A DNA stretch of 64,000 bases from Bradyrhizobium sp. WSM471 (lineage in GTDB: Bacteria; Pseudomonadota; Alphaproteobacteria; Rhizobiales; Xanthobacteraceae), in assembly GCF_000244915.1 (NCBI RefSeq), contig NZ_CM001442.1, positions 5,270,001 to 5,334,000 of the forward strand. The letters run 5' to 3'. The notes beneath the pieces were generated by a model, which ran no database searches, was not told where the DNA came from, and was given only the letters and a program-made list of their open reading frames with translations. Below, piece by piece: positions 17,474 through 26,474 of the stretch. Both the position numbers and the translations under genes were made by a program. Numbering within the stretch: the stretch's first letter is position 1; every line of letters begins with the position of its first letter.

Positions 17474-17800
17474 TCGTCGCACCGATCGCGACCTGCATGA
17501 GACTCGCAACCTGCGAATGCCGCATCATCGACCGAATGTTCGACTACAATCCCAACACGGCGCGGCGGATACTGTTTCGACACGGCGAGCGCTTCAAGCT
17601 TGGGAAGCCGGCATCGCGCGCTCTACACGTCGGCCCACGGCTGCCGACCTCTCCTACAAGATCGAAGACGCCAGCCGTCTTTTGCTTTCGATGACCCGTC
17701 GCGGGTCGATGGCGACCTCAGCAAGGCTTGTCCGCATCCGCCACGCCTGCCAGCTATCCCGAAACATGGGTTGTGCGACGCAACATCGGCAATAGATAAG
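17474..17800. other. Intergenic region, possible decayed sequence
   Basis: About 330 bp. Short frames on the plus strand have no good start and no recognisable product. It forms the right edge of the lower-GC stretch that begins after tRNA-Leu. Confidence 0.45.
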
Positions 17801-17819
17801 ACCTCTGAAAATCAGAGGT
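17801..17819 (+). promoter_or_regulatory. Hairpin covering the MFS gene's ribosome-binding site
   Basis: Arms 17801-17808 and 17812-17819 form a perfect 8-bp stem with loop AAA. The right arm contains AGAGG, the only good Shine-Dalgarno sequence for the TTG start at 17827 (8-nt spacing). In RNA the stem would hide the site. Confidence 0.5.
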
Positions 17820-17826
17820 GCGCTTC

Positions 17827-19077
17827 TTGTCCGACGTCAATGCCGACGATTGGGTGTCCTCGGGACACCGTCCGATGGGTTTTCCCGAATTCGTCATCGT
17901 GATCGCGTCGATCATGGCGCTGAATCCGCTTGCGATGGACATGATGCTGCCGGCGCTGCCCAATATCGGGGCAGCCTTCCAGATTCCCAACGCCAATCAT
18001 CTTCAACTGGTGCTGTCGACCTTCCTGATCGGCTTTGGCGCGGGTCAGTTCGTCATGGGCCCGTTGTCGGATCGCTTCGGCCGCCGCCCGGTGCTGCTCG
18101 GCGGGATGGCGGTCTATGCGGTGGCGAGCGTGCTGGCGATTGCCGCGCCTTCGTTCGAGACGCTGCTGCTGGCGCGAGCACTGCAGGGCTTCGGCACCTC
18201 GGCGACGCGCGTGATCGCGACCTCGATCGTGCGCGACTGTTACGTCGGCCGCCGCATGGCGAGCGTGATGTCGCTTGCGATGATGATCTTCATCGCGGTC
18301 CCCGTGATCGCCCCCTCGTTCGGACAGGCGGTGCTGCTGGTGACGGCGTGGCGCGGCATCTTCGTCGTGCTGATGCTCTACGGTCTGCTCGCGCTCGCAT
18401 GGTCCGTGCTGCGGCTTCCGGAGACCTTGCCCGAGAGCGAACGCAGGTCGCTTGCCCCGGCCGACGTGCTCACGGCCTATTGGCAGACCGTGACCCATCG
18501 CCAAACCCTCGGCTACGCGCTCGCAGCCGGCAGCGTCATGGGCGCGCTGTTCGCCTACGTATTTTTGGCTCAGCAAGTTTTTGTCGGCATCTATCACCTC
18601 GGCCATTATTTTCCGCTGGCCTTCGCCGCGATCGCGGCCGGCACCGCCATTGCCGGCTTTCTCAACGCAAGATTCGTCGGGACCCTCGGCATGCGCGTGA
18701 TCTCGCACGGCGCCCTGACGCTCTACACCACGGTGGCAGGCGTGATGCTGCTGACGGAAAGCCTTGGCGCGTTGCCACTTCCCCTGTTCATGGTGCTTTC
18801 GGCGCTGATGATGTTCTCGTTCGGCATGATGGTCGCGAACTTCACCGCGCTCGCCATGGAGCCGCAGGGCCATATCGCCGGCACGGCGTCCTCGCTCTAC
18901 GGCTCGATCACCACGCTGATCGGCATCGCCATCGGCATGGCGATCGGACAAAGCTTCGACGGCACGCTGCTGCCGTTCTCGGTCGGCTTTTTCGTGTCGT
19001 CACTCGCCGCGCTCGCGATCGTGCTGGTGGTGGAGAGGGGACGGCTGTTCAAGCCGCATCATCGCGCCATCGGGTGA
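17827..19077 (+). CDS. MFS drug efflux transporter, Bcr/CflA type
   Basis: A 416-aa inner-membrane proton antiporter with about 12 hydrophobic segments. The family signs are the first-helix MALNPLAMDMMLPALPNIGAAFQ, motif A between helices 2 and 3 (GPLSDRFGRRPVLLGG) and motif C-like glycine-rich helices. Relatives export bicyclomycin, chloramphenicol and other drugs. Start: TTG 17827 with AGAGG at 17814-17818 is preferred over GTG 17818, which would lie inside that site. A short candidate gene follows 53 bp downstream. Confidence 0.88.
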   Translation: MSDVNADDWVSSGHRPMGFPEFVIVIASIMALNPLAMDMMLPALPNIGAAFQIPNANHLQLVLSTFLIGFGAGQFVMGPLSDRFGRRPVLLGGMAVYAVASVLAIAAPSFETLLLARALQGFGTSATRVIATSIVRDCYVGRRMASVMSLAMMIFIAVPVIAPSFGQAVLLVTAWRGIFVVLMLYGLLALAWSVLRLPETLPESERRSLAPADVLTAYWQTVTHRQTLGYALAAGSVMGALFAYVFLAQQVFVGIYHLGHYFPLAFAAIAAGTAIAGFLNARFVGTLGMRVISHGALTLYTTVAGVMLLTESLGALPLPLFMVLSALMMFSFGMMVANFTALAMEPQGHIAGTASSLYGSITTLIGIAIGMAIGQSFDGTLLPFSVGFFVSSLAALAIVLVVERGRLFKPHHRAIG

Positions 19078-19130
19078 GGAACTTCGCGGCGCTCTCGATG
19101 TTGTACTGCAACATTCGAGAGGAAGGCGAG

Positions 19131-19274
19131 ATGGAACCCGAGAGCAGATTCGACCAGCCCGCGCGCGAGATCGAGCGGCCCGCCCCACGGCAACCGGTTT
19201 CTGAGCAGCAGCCGGACAGAAGCCTGCCGTTCGCAGGTGAAGGGCTCGAGCAGCTGCGCGACAGCCACTGCTAG
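19131..19274 (+). CDS. Candidate 47-aa protein
   Basis: An ATG at 19131 is preceded by a strong site (GAGGAAGG, about 5 nt spacing) and reads 47 codons to TAG 19274. The product is polar and rich in Glu, Arg, Pro and Gln (MEPESRFDQPAREIERPAPR, ending LEQLRDSHC), with no signal or membrane segment. A hairpin (19093-19120) lies just before the ribosome-binding site and a strong terminator (19302-19343) just after the stop, so a discrete short transcript is plausible. Family unknown. Confidence 0.45.
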   Translation: MEPESRFDQPAREIERPAPRQPVSEQQPDRSLPFAGEGLEQLRDSHC

Positions 19275-19301
19275 AAGAGGTCGAGCCAGTACCGCTTCAT
19301 G

Positions 19302-19343
19302 GAAACGGCGCCGCGGAGGGATCCACGGCGCCGTTTCGCTTTT
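19302..19343 (+). terminator. Rho-independent terminator
   Basis: A perfect 12-bp stem, arms 19302-19313 and 19326-19337, has a 12-nt loop and is followed by GCTTTT. It points rightward and ends the MFS/small-gene transcript; it also separates it from the leftward binding-protein gene. Confidence 0.85.
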
Positions 19344-19361
19344 AGACCAGGAGCCTTCGCC

Positions 19362-20969
19362 CTACTCCGACTTGTCGACGTTCCAGAACAACGGGGTCGC
19401 GGGACCGTCGAGCACGCCGGTCAGCGATTTGCGCCAGCCGCTCGGCAGGAGATACTGCCCCAGCGGGATGTAGATCACCTGCTCATAGGCTTCCTTCTGG
19501 ATGTCAGCAGCGATCTTCTTCTGATCGTCGAGCGAGGCGGCGCGAACGAAGTCGTCCTTGAGCTTTTCGATCTTGGCGTTCTCGGCCCAGCCGAACCAGC
19601 CCTTCTTGCCCTGGCCGCCGATCGAGAGATTGGCGATCGGGTTGGAGACGTCGGCCGCGACCCAGTTCGTGAAGAACATGTTCCAGCCACCCTCCTTCGG
19701 AGGCTTCTGGCTGGCGCGGCGGCTCACGACCGTCTGCCAATCGGTCGCTTGCAGGTCGACCTTGAAGCCGGCCTCGCGCAGCAACTGAGCCGCAACGATC
19801 GGCTGTGCCTTCAGCGTCGTTACATCGCCGGGGGCCATGATCACGATCGGGGTGCCATCATAGCCGGATTCGGCGAGCGCCTTCTTGGCTTCGGCCATGC
19901 CGTTGCCCTTCACCAGCGTCTCCCCGCCGACTTCGGTCGCGAACGGCGTATCGCACACGAAGAAGGCACCACAAATCTTCTGATATTTGGCGTTGCCGAC
20001 GAGCGCGTCGAGAACGTCCTTCTGGTTTATCGCCAGCAAGGCAGCACGGCGCACTTTGACATTGTCGAACGGCGGATGAAGGAAGTTCATTCGGCCGAGC
20101 GTCTGGAAACCGAACTTGTTCGAGACCTCGATCGTGATCTCCTTGTTCGCTTCCAGCAACGGGAGCATGTCGTAGGGAAGATTTTCCACGAAGTCGATGT
20201 CGCCCGACTGCAAGGCGTTCACCGCGGTCTGCGAGTCCGGCATGGTGATCCACTCGACACGGTCGACCTTCACCACCTTGCCGCCGGAGGTCCAGCTCGA
20301 CGGCTCCTTGCGCGGCACGTAATCGGTGTTCTTGACGTAGACCGCCTTCACGCCTGGCTGGAATTCCGACTGCACGAACTTGAAAGGACCCGAACCGATC
20401 TGCTCGGGGATCTGCTTGTCCGGCGGCGTCTCGGCGAGGCGCTTCGGCATCATGAAGGCAACGCGGGAGGACGGCTTGCCGATCGAGTCGAGCACGAGGC
20501 CGTAGGGCTCCTTTAGCTTCAGCGTGATGGTCTTGGCATCGGTCGCCTCGATGCTCGCGGTGAAGTCGAGCAGTTTCTGGCCCATGCCGTCGACTGCGGC
20601 CCAGCGCTTGAGCGAGGCAACGCAGTCCTCCGCCGTCACCGGCGCACCGTCATGCCACTTCAGGCCGTCGCGCAGCGTGAACGTGTAGGTGAGCTTGTCG
20701 TCGGAGATCTTCCAGTCCGCCATCTGCGGCTGGATCTTGAAGTTCGAATCGGGCGCCACGAGCGTGTCGTAGATCATGTAGCCATGGTCGCGCGTGATGT
20801 AGGCCGTGGTGAAGATCGGATCGATGATGCGCAGATCCGAGTGCATCACCGCCGTGATGGTCTTGCCGGCCGCAAGCACCGGCGAGGCCAGTGCGGTCGA
20901 AAGCGCGACGACCGACAGCGCAAGTTTGGAGGCGAACGCGCGAGGCCCCCGGCGCATCAACTTAAACAT
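19362..20969 (-). CDS. Periplasmic peptide-binding protein, DppA/OppA-like (SBP_bac_5)
   Basis: A 535-aa exported solute-binding protein. The signal peptide is at about residues 1-30 (RRGPRAFASKLALSVVALSTALA). The SBP_bac_5 fold signs follow: DLRIIDPIFTTAYITRDHGYMIYDTLVA, YTFTLRDGLKWHDGAPVTAEDCV and GPFKFVQSEF. ATG 20969 is preceded by CAGGAGAA. It is divergent from the M20 peptidase and permease genes, with which it surely makes one ABC importer for peptides or amides. Family members of this length bind di- or oligopeptides, opines or nickel chelates. Confidence 0.92.
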   Translation of the reverse strand: MFKLMRRGPRAFASKLALSVVALSTALASPVLAAGKTITAVMHSDLRIIDPIFTTAYITRDHGYMIYDTLVAPDSNFKIQPQMADWKISDDKLTYTFTLRDGLKWHDGAPVTAEDCVASLKRWAAVDGMGQKLLDFTASIEATDAKTITLKLKEPYGLVLDSIGKPSSRVAFMMPKRLAETPPDKQIPEQIGSGPFKFVQSEFQPGVKAVYVKNTDYVPRKEPSSWTSGGKVVKVDRVEWITMPDSQTAVNALQSGDIDFVENLPYDMLPLLEANKEITIEVSNKFGFQTLGRMNFLHPPFDNVKVRRAALLAINQKDVLDALVGNAKYQKICGAFFVCDTPFATEVGGETLVKGNGMAEAKKALAESGYDGTPIVIMAPGDVTTLKAQPIVAAQLLREAGFKVDLQATDWQTVVSRRASQKPPKEGGWNMFFTNWVAADVSNPIANLSIGGQGKKGWFGWAENAKIEKLKDDFVRAASLDDQKKIAADIQKEAYEQVIYIPLGQYLLPSGWRKSLTGVLDGPATPLFWNVDKSE

Positions 20970-21249
20970 AAAAACTTCTCCTGACGTGAAACTGTTCAAA
21001 GGCAGGTTATCGATTGAGCATCCGGTTCGTTCTTTAGGCGAACTAACCTCATGCAATGCCTTTATCTTTTCGAGACTTGCAGACAGTGCCGAGCGCGTCA
21101 ATCCGGTTTCGCTGCAAGCCCAAGCGGCGCGCGCACGGGCTCCACAAGGATCGGTTTGGCTCTACAACGCTCTCCGCCTGTCCTGCCCTGCGCCGATGCA
21201 ATGCGCGTTCCATGTTCCGAAGCCCAAGAGACATTGGAGAGACATTGAG

Positions 21250-22380
21250 ATGAATCCAGCCAATCTTCCCTTCGATTCCGAAGCAATGCTCCAGGGTCTA
21301 CGCGGCTGGGTGGAATGCGAAAGCCCGACCTGGGACGCGAACGCCGTGAACCGCATGCTCGATATCGCGGCGCGGGAGATGGCGATCATGGGTGCGACGA
21401 TCGAGCGCATTGCCGGTCGCCAGGGCTTTGGCGGCGTGATCCGCGCCCGCTTTCCGCATCCGAAGCAGGGCGAGCCGGGCATCCTGATCGCCGGACACAT
21501 GGATACCGTCCACCCCACGGGCACCATCGAGAAGCTGAAATGGCGCCGAGAGGGCAGTAAGTGCTACGGACCCGGCATCTACGACATGAAGGGCGGCAAT
21601 TATCTTTCGCTGGAAGCGATCCGGCAACTGGCCCGCGCCTCGTTCACGACGCCGCTGCCGATCACCGTGCTGTTCACGCCCGACGAGGAAGTCGGCACAC
21701 CCTCCACGCGCGAGATCATCGAGGCGGAGGCCGCGCGCAACAAATACGTGCTGGTGCCCGAGCCCGGGCGCGCTGACAACGGTGTCACCACCGGACGTTA
21801 CGCCATCGCGCGCTTCAATCTCGAGGCGATCGGCCGGCCCAGCCACGCCGGGGCGACCTTGTCGGCGGGCCGCTCTGCTATCCGCGAGATGGCGCGGCAA
21901 ATCCTCGCCATCGACGCGATGACGGGCGAGGACTGCACGTTTTCGGTCGGCGTCGTGCACGGGGGTCAATGGGTCAATTGCGTTGCCACGACCGCCACCG
22001 GCGAAGCGCTTTCGATGGCCAAACGCCAAGCCGACCTCGATCGCGGTGTGGAGAGGATGCTGGCGCTCTCCGGTACAACCAATGATGTCACCTTCAAGGT
22101 GACGCGCGGCGTGACACGTCCGGTCTGGGAGCCCGATGCCGGCACCATGGCGCTTTATGAACAGGCACGCGTTATCGCCAAGTCGCTCGGCGCAGAACTG
22201 CCGCATGGGAGCGCCGGCGGCGGCTCCGACGGCAATTTCACCGGCGCAATGGGCATCCCGACTCTCGACGGCCTGGGCGTGCGTGGCGGCAACGGCCACA
22301 CGCTCGAAGAGTATATCGAGGTCGAAAGTCTGGTCGAACGCGGCCGGCTGATGGCGGGGCTGCTCGCGACGCTCGAGTAA
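21250..22380 (+). CDS. M20 family metallopeptidase (glutamate carboxypeptidase-like)
   Basis: A 376-aa zinc peptidase. First metal motif GHMDTVHPTG (His about 81, Asp 83), then the bridging Asp in YGPGIYDMKGG, the catalytic Glu and metal Glu in TPDEEVG, and a late His in NGHTLEEYIEVES. Relatives include carboxypeptidase G2 and ArgE. No signal peptide, so it acts on imported substrate in the cytoplasm. ATG 21250 follows a weak GAGAGACATTGAG site; upstream in-frame starts run into the divergent promoter. First gene of the rightward dpp-like operon. Confidence 0.9.
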   Translation: MNPANLPFDSEAMLQGLRGWVECESPTWDANAVNRMLDIAAREMAIMGATIERIAGRQGFGGVIRARFPHPKQGEPGILIAGHMDTVHPTGTIEKLKWRREGSKCYGPGIYDMKGGNYLSLEAIRQLARASFTTPLPITVLFTPDEEVGTPSTREIIEAEAARNKYVLVPEPGRADNGVTTGRYAIARFNLEAIGRPSHAGATLSAGRSAIREMARQILAIDAMTGEDCTFSVGVVHGGQWVNCVATTATGEALSMAKRQADLDRGVERMLALSGTTNDVTFKVTRGVTRPVWEPDAGTMALYEQARVIAKSLGAELPHGSAGGGSDGNFTGAMGIPTLDGLGVRGGNGHTLEEYIEVESLVERGRLMAGLLATLE

Positions 22381-22548
22381 TGGCGCGAGCCACGTCACCA
22401 AAACCGGGCCAGGTCACCAAAGCGGGGTGACCGCACTGCAAAAACCGCGGCCCGGATGGCATGGGAATTGCTGAAATGTTAGGCTGGTGGCAGAACCCCA
22501 GGCTCCAGCCGCTGTCTCTGATTTGACTCTAATCTGACGGGATCCAAC

Positions 22549-23490
22549 TTGCTCGGATATCTCCTTCGCCGAATTCTCGCCGCCGTGCCCGTGATGGGCG
22601 TGGTGGCGCTGTTCGTCTTCCTCCTGCTCCGCCTCACCCCGGGCGATCCCGCCGCGATTCTTGCCGGCGACAACGCCACGCCGGAGCGGCTCGAGCGCAT
22701 CCGCACCTCGCTGGGCCTCAACGAGCCGCTGATCGTGCAGTTCATCACCTGGCTGAACAAGCTGCTGCATGGCGATCTCGGAACTTCACTCATCTCCAAC
22801 CTTCCGGTGATGAAGATGATCGGCCAGCGGGTCGAGCCGTCGATCTCGATTGCGCTGTCGACCATCATCCTCGCCGTCATCGTCGCTGTTCCCCTGGGCG
22901 TGATCGCGGCCTGGAAGCACGGCACCTGGATCGACCGTTTCGTGATGGGCCTGTCCGTGCTCGGCTTCTCGGTGCCGGTGTTCGTGGTCGGCTACATCCT
23001 GATCGAGATCTTCGCGATCGACCTGCGCTGGGTGCCGGTGCAGGGCTTCCGCAGCATCTCGAACGGTTTTGGGCCGTTCTTCGAGCGCATCATTCTGCCG
23101 ACCTGTGCGCTGTCCTTCATCTACATCGCGTTGATCGCGCGCATGACGCGCGCGGCGATGCTCGACGTGCTCGGCGAGGACTACGTCCGCACCGCGCGCG
23201 CAAAAGGCATCAACGAAGTCGCCGTGATGATGCGCCATGCGCTGCGCAACGCCGCCGTGCCCGTGATCACGGTGATCGGTACCGGCTTTGCGCTTCTGAT
23301 CTCCGGGGTCGTCGTCACCGAGAGCGTGTTCAACATCCCCGGCATCGGCCGCCTCACAGTGGATGCGGTGCTGGCGCGCGACTATCCGGTGATCCAGGCG
23401 ATGATCTTGCTGACGTCGTTGATCTACGTCGTCGTCAACCTCCTTATCGACGTCGCCTACACGCTGCTCGATCCCCGGATCCGGTACTAG
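22549..23490 (+). CDS. ABC peptide permease, DppB-like
   Basis: A 313-aa inner-membrane permease starting at TTG 22549 (LGYLLRRILAAVPVMGVVAL). It has six hydrophobic segments, the family's early periplasmic loop (TPGDPAAILAGDNATPERL, then GLNEPLIVQF), and the EAA-like loop (YVRTARAKGINEVAVMMRHALRNAAVPV). It pairs with the DppC-like subunit that begins 21 bp downstream. Confidence 0.93.
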   Translation: MLGYLLRRILAAVPVMGVVALFVFLLLRLTPGDPAAILAGDNATPERLERIRTSLGLNEPLIVQFITWLNKLLHGDLGTSLISNLPVMKMIGQRVEPSISIALSTIILAVIVAVPLGVIAAWKHGTWIDRFVMGLSVLGFSVPVFVVGYILIEIFAIDLRWVPVQGFRSISNGFGPFFERIILPTCALSFIYIALIARMTRAAMLDVLGEDYVRTARAKGINEVAVMMRHALRNAAVPVITVIGTGFALLISGVVVTESVFNIPGIGRLTVDAVLARDYPVIQAMILLTSLIYVVVNLLIDVAYTLLDPRIRY

Positions 23491-23511
23491 GGCTAAGGAT
23501 AACAACAAAAA

Positions 23512-24399
23512 ATGTCGGTCGATACCCTTCCCCAGTCGTCCATCCCGATCACGTCGCCGCTGCGGCCGCGCTTCGGATTCCTGACCTCGACGCCGATCAT
23601 CGCGGCAGCGACCATCTGCCTGGCGCTGGTTGTGCTGATCTCAATCCTGGCTCCGTTGATCGCGCCGTATGATCCGATCCAGCTTGCGCCCTCGCAGCGG
23701 CTGAAGCCCTCTTCGGCGCAGTTCCTGCTCGGCACCGACGCCTATGGCCGCGACCTGCTGTCGCGCGTCATGTATGGCGGGCGCATTTCGCTTCTGATCG
23801 GCATCGGCTCGGCGATCATGTCGATCGTCATTGGGTTGGCGATCGGCCTCGTCTCCGGGTTCTTCAAGCTGGTCGATTCCGTCATGATGCGGATCATGGA
23901 CGGCCTGATGGCGATGCCGAGCATCCTGCTGGCAATCGCCGTGGTGTCGCTGTCCGGCGCCAGCCTCTGGACCGTGCTGATCGCGATCACGATCCCCGAG
24001 GTTCCGCGCGTGGCACGCCTGGTGCGCTCGGTCGTGCTGTCGGCGCGCGAAGAGCCCTATGTTGAAGCGGCGATCTCGGTCGGCACATCCCTGCCAAAGA
24101 TCATGTGGCGGCATTTGATGCCGAACACGATCGCACCTCTGATCGTGCAGGGCAGTTACGTCTGCGCGTCCGCGATCCTCACCGAGGCCATCCTCTCCTT
24201 CCTCGGCGCCGGCATCTCGCCGGAAACGCCGACCTGGGGCAACATCATGGCCGAGGGCCGTCAGTACTTCCAGCTCAAGCCGACGCTGATCTTCTGGCCC
24301 GGCCTGCTGCTCTCGATCGCCATCCTCAGCATCAATTTGATCGGCGACGCCGCCCGCGACGCACTCGATCCGCGCATGAAGCAGCGGGAAGGCAAATGA
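23512..24399 (+). CDS. ABC peptide permease, DppC-like
   Basis: A 295-aa permease with the N-terminal helix ATICLALVVLISILAPLIAPY, the family motif FLLGTDAYGRDLLSRVMYGGRISL, and the EAA loop (YVEAAISVGTSLPKIMWRHLMPNTIAP). The C-terminal RDALDPRMK is standard for the family. A palindromic repeat follows before the ATPase gene, so the operon is interrupted by about 130 bp of non-coding sequence. Confidence 0.93.
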   Translation: MSVDTLPQSSIPITSPLRPRFGFLTSTPIIAAATICLALVVLISILAPLIAPYDPIQLAPSQRLKPSSAQFLLGTDAYGRDLLSRVMYGGRISLLIGIGSAIMSIVIGLAIGLVSGFFKLVDSVMMRIMDGLMAMPSILLAIAVVSLSGASLWTVLIAITIPEVPRVARLVRSVVLSAREEPYVEAAISVGTSLPKIMWRHLMPNTIAPLIVQGSYVCASAILTEAILSFLGAGISPETPTWGNIMAEGRQYFQLKPTLIFWPGLLLSIAILSINLIGDAARDALDPRMKQREGK

Positions 24400-24427
24400 T
24401 TTGTCTCGCCGGCCGTGCCCCTTGTTC

Positions 24428-24514
24428 CGTCATTGCGAGCGAAGCGAAGCAATCCAGTCTGCATCCGCGGACAGATTTCTGGATTGCTTCGTCGCTTCGC
24501 TCCTCGCAATGACG
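24428..24514. repeat. Palindromic repeat, family B copy 1
   Basis: An 87-bp near-palindrome: CGTCATTGCGAGCGAAGCGA at the left and its reverse complement (with small changes) at the right, with GCAATCCAG/CTGGATTGC inner arms. It lies inside the dpp-like operon, so the mRNA would carry a long hairpin between permease and ATPase. Related copies are at 35308-35394 and 42080-42139. Confidence 0.9.
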
Positions 24515-24527
24515 ACGGAGTAACCTG

Positions 24528-26177
24528 ATGACCAGCCCCATCCTCGACATCAACAACCTCGTCGTATCCGTCGGCAAGAAGCCGAATGCTGCAAACATCA
24601 TCGATCGCATCTCGATCCAGGTGCACGAGCGCGAGACGCTGTGCCTCGTCGGCGAAAGCGGCTCGGGCAAGTCGGTGACCTCCCTGACCACGATGGGTCT
24701 GCTGCCGAAGGGCACGCTGATTCCCACCGGCGGCAGCGTCAAGCTGGTCGGCGAGGAGATTCTCACCGCGACCGACCGCCGCCTGCGGCAACTCCGCGCG
24801 ACCCGGATGGCGATGATCTTCCAGGAGCCGATGACGGCACTCAATCCGGTGATGCCGGTCGGCCGCCAGATCGACGAAGTCCTGCGCGCGCACACCAAAC
24901 TCGATGCGAAAGCGCGCAAGAAGCGCATCCTCGACATGATGGAGCAGGTCCGCCTGCCCCAAGTCGAGCGCATCTTTGCCTCCTACCCTCACCGACTCTC
25001 CGGCGGTCAACGCCAGCGCATCATGATTGCGATGGCACTCGTGCTCGAACCGAAGCTGCTCATCGCCGACGAACCAACCACCGCGCTCGACGTGACAACG
25101 CAGAAGCAGATTTTGACCCTGATCCGCGATCTCCAGCGCGATCACGGCACCGCCGTGCTGTTCATCACCCATGACATGGGCGTGGTCGCCGAAATCGCCG
25201 ACCGCGTTGCGGTGATGCGGCAGGGCCGACTGGTCGAAACCGGAACGCTGGATTCCATCCTGCGCAATCCGACCATGGAGTACACCCGCAACCTGCTCTC
25301 CGCAGTGCCGAGCCTGGTGCCGCGCGCGGCACGGCCTGAGACCAAGGAACCGGTGGTGCTGGAGGCCAACGAACTCGGCAAGGTCTACCGCGAGCGCGCG
25401 TTCTTCGGTAAAGGCCGTGAAGTCGTCGCTGCCGACAAAGTCACGCTGACGCTGCGCAAGGGCCGCACGCTCGGCATCGTCGGCGAGAGCGGCTCAGGCA
25501 AATCGACCGTGGCGCGCTGCATCGTCCGCCTGATCGACCCGACCTCCGGCGGCGTACGCCTCTCCGGCCGCGAGATCTCGGACATCTCGCGGCGGCTGTT
25601 GCAGCCGCATCGGAAGAAGATCCAGATCGTATTCCAGGACCCCTACCGCTCGCTCAACCCGCGCGTCACCGTCGGCGAAAGCATCGCGGAAGGCCCGATC
25701 AATTACGGCATGTCGCATGCCGACGCAATGAAGCGTGCCCGCGAGTTGCTCGAGCTGGTCGGCCTGCCCGCCGATGCGGTCGCGCGCTATCCGCACCAGT
25801 TCTCCGGCGGCCAGCGTCAGCGCATTGCGATCGCCCGCGCGCTCGCGCTCGATCCCGACGTGCTGGTGGCGGACGAGGCGGTCTCCGCCCTCGACGTCTC
25901 CGTGCAGGCGCAAGTGCTGGAACTGTTCGACGAGATCCAGAAGCGGCTCGGCATCGCCATCCTGTTCATCACTCACGATCTGCGCGTCGCAGCACAGATC
26001 TGCGACGAGGTCGTGGTGATGCAGCACGGCCGCGTCGTCGAGCAGGGTCCGGCCGCCGAAGTGCTGACGCATCCGAAGGAAGCGTACACCAGAGCCCTGC
26101 TCGAGGCAGCGCCAGGCCGCGGCTGGGATTTTGCGAACTTCCGGCCGGTGGCCGAGGGCGTGGCGGCCACTCTGTAG
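24528..26177 (+). CDS. ABC peptide transporter ATPase, fused DppD-DppF type
   Basis: A 549-aa protein with two complete ATPase domains in one chain. Domain 1 (about residues 5-265) has Walker A GESGSGKS, signature LSGGQ and Walker B LLIADEPT. Domain 2 (about 285-540) has GESGSGKS, FSGGQ and VLVADEAVSALD. In most Dpp systems these are two separate proteins; the fusion is common in rhizobia (GsiA-like). It drives the importer formed by the two permeases upstream. Confidence 0.95.
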   Translation: MTSPILDINNLVVSVGKKPNAANIIDRISIQVHERETLCLVGESGSGKSVTSLTTMGLLPKGTLIPTGGSVKLVGEEILTATDRRLRQLRATRMAMIFQEPMTALNPVMPVGRQIDEVLRAHTKLDAKARKKRILDMMEQVRLPQVERIFASYPHRLSGGQRQRIMIAMALVLEPKLLIADEPTTALDVTTQKQILTLIRDLQRDHGTAVLFITHDMGVVAEIADRVAVMRQGRLVETGTLDSILRNPTMEYTRNLLSAVPSLVPRAARPETKEPVVLEANELGKVYRERAFFGKGREVVAADKVTLTLRKGRTLGIVGESGSGKSTVARCIVRLIDPTSGGVRLSGREISDISRRLLQPHRKKIQIVFQDPYRSLNPRVTVGESIAEGPINYGMSHADAMKRARELLELVGLPADAVARYPHQFSGGQRQRIAIARALALDPDVLVADEAVSALDVSVQAQVLELFDEIQKRLGIAILFITHDLRVAAQICDEVVVMQHGRVVEQGPAAEVLTHPKEAYTRALLEAAPGRGWDFANFRPVAEGVAATL

Positions 26178-26191
26178 CAACACTCTCCGCT

Positions 26192-26318
26192 GTCGTCCCG
26201 GCGAAGGCCGGGACCCATACCGCGTGATCTATCGATCGCGTGCGGCGCCAATCCCAAACATCCAGTCTTCGCCAAACTGCTCCCTGGGGTTATGGGTCCC
26301 GGCCTTCGCCGGGACGAC
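26192..26318. repeat. Long inverted repeat, family C
   Basis: Arms 26192-26219 and 26291-26318 are perfect 28-bp reverse complements (GTCGTCCCGGCGAAGGCC at the left end). The 71-bp middle is unrelated. Each arm itself folds into a GGC-GAAGG-CC type hairpin. It sits between the fused ATPase and MlrC-like genes. Confidence 0.9.
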
Positions 26319-26474
26319 ACCGAGAGCGTGGTGGCGTCTTTAGCTCCAACACCCACGCATCCGCAGCAATCCCAAAATGGCTTGACCCTATGCGCGGCGC
26401 GATTGCTTCCCGGCTTGCTCTCGCCGCAAGCACAGGGCTAACGTCGCGCACTTTCAATTGCTGGACTTGAGTTG

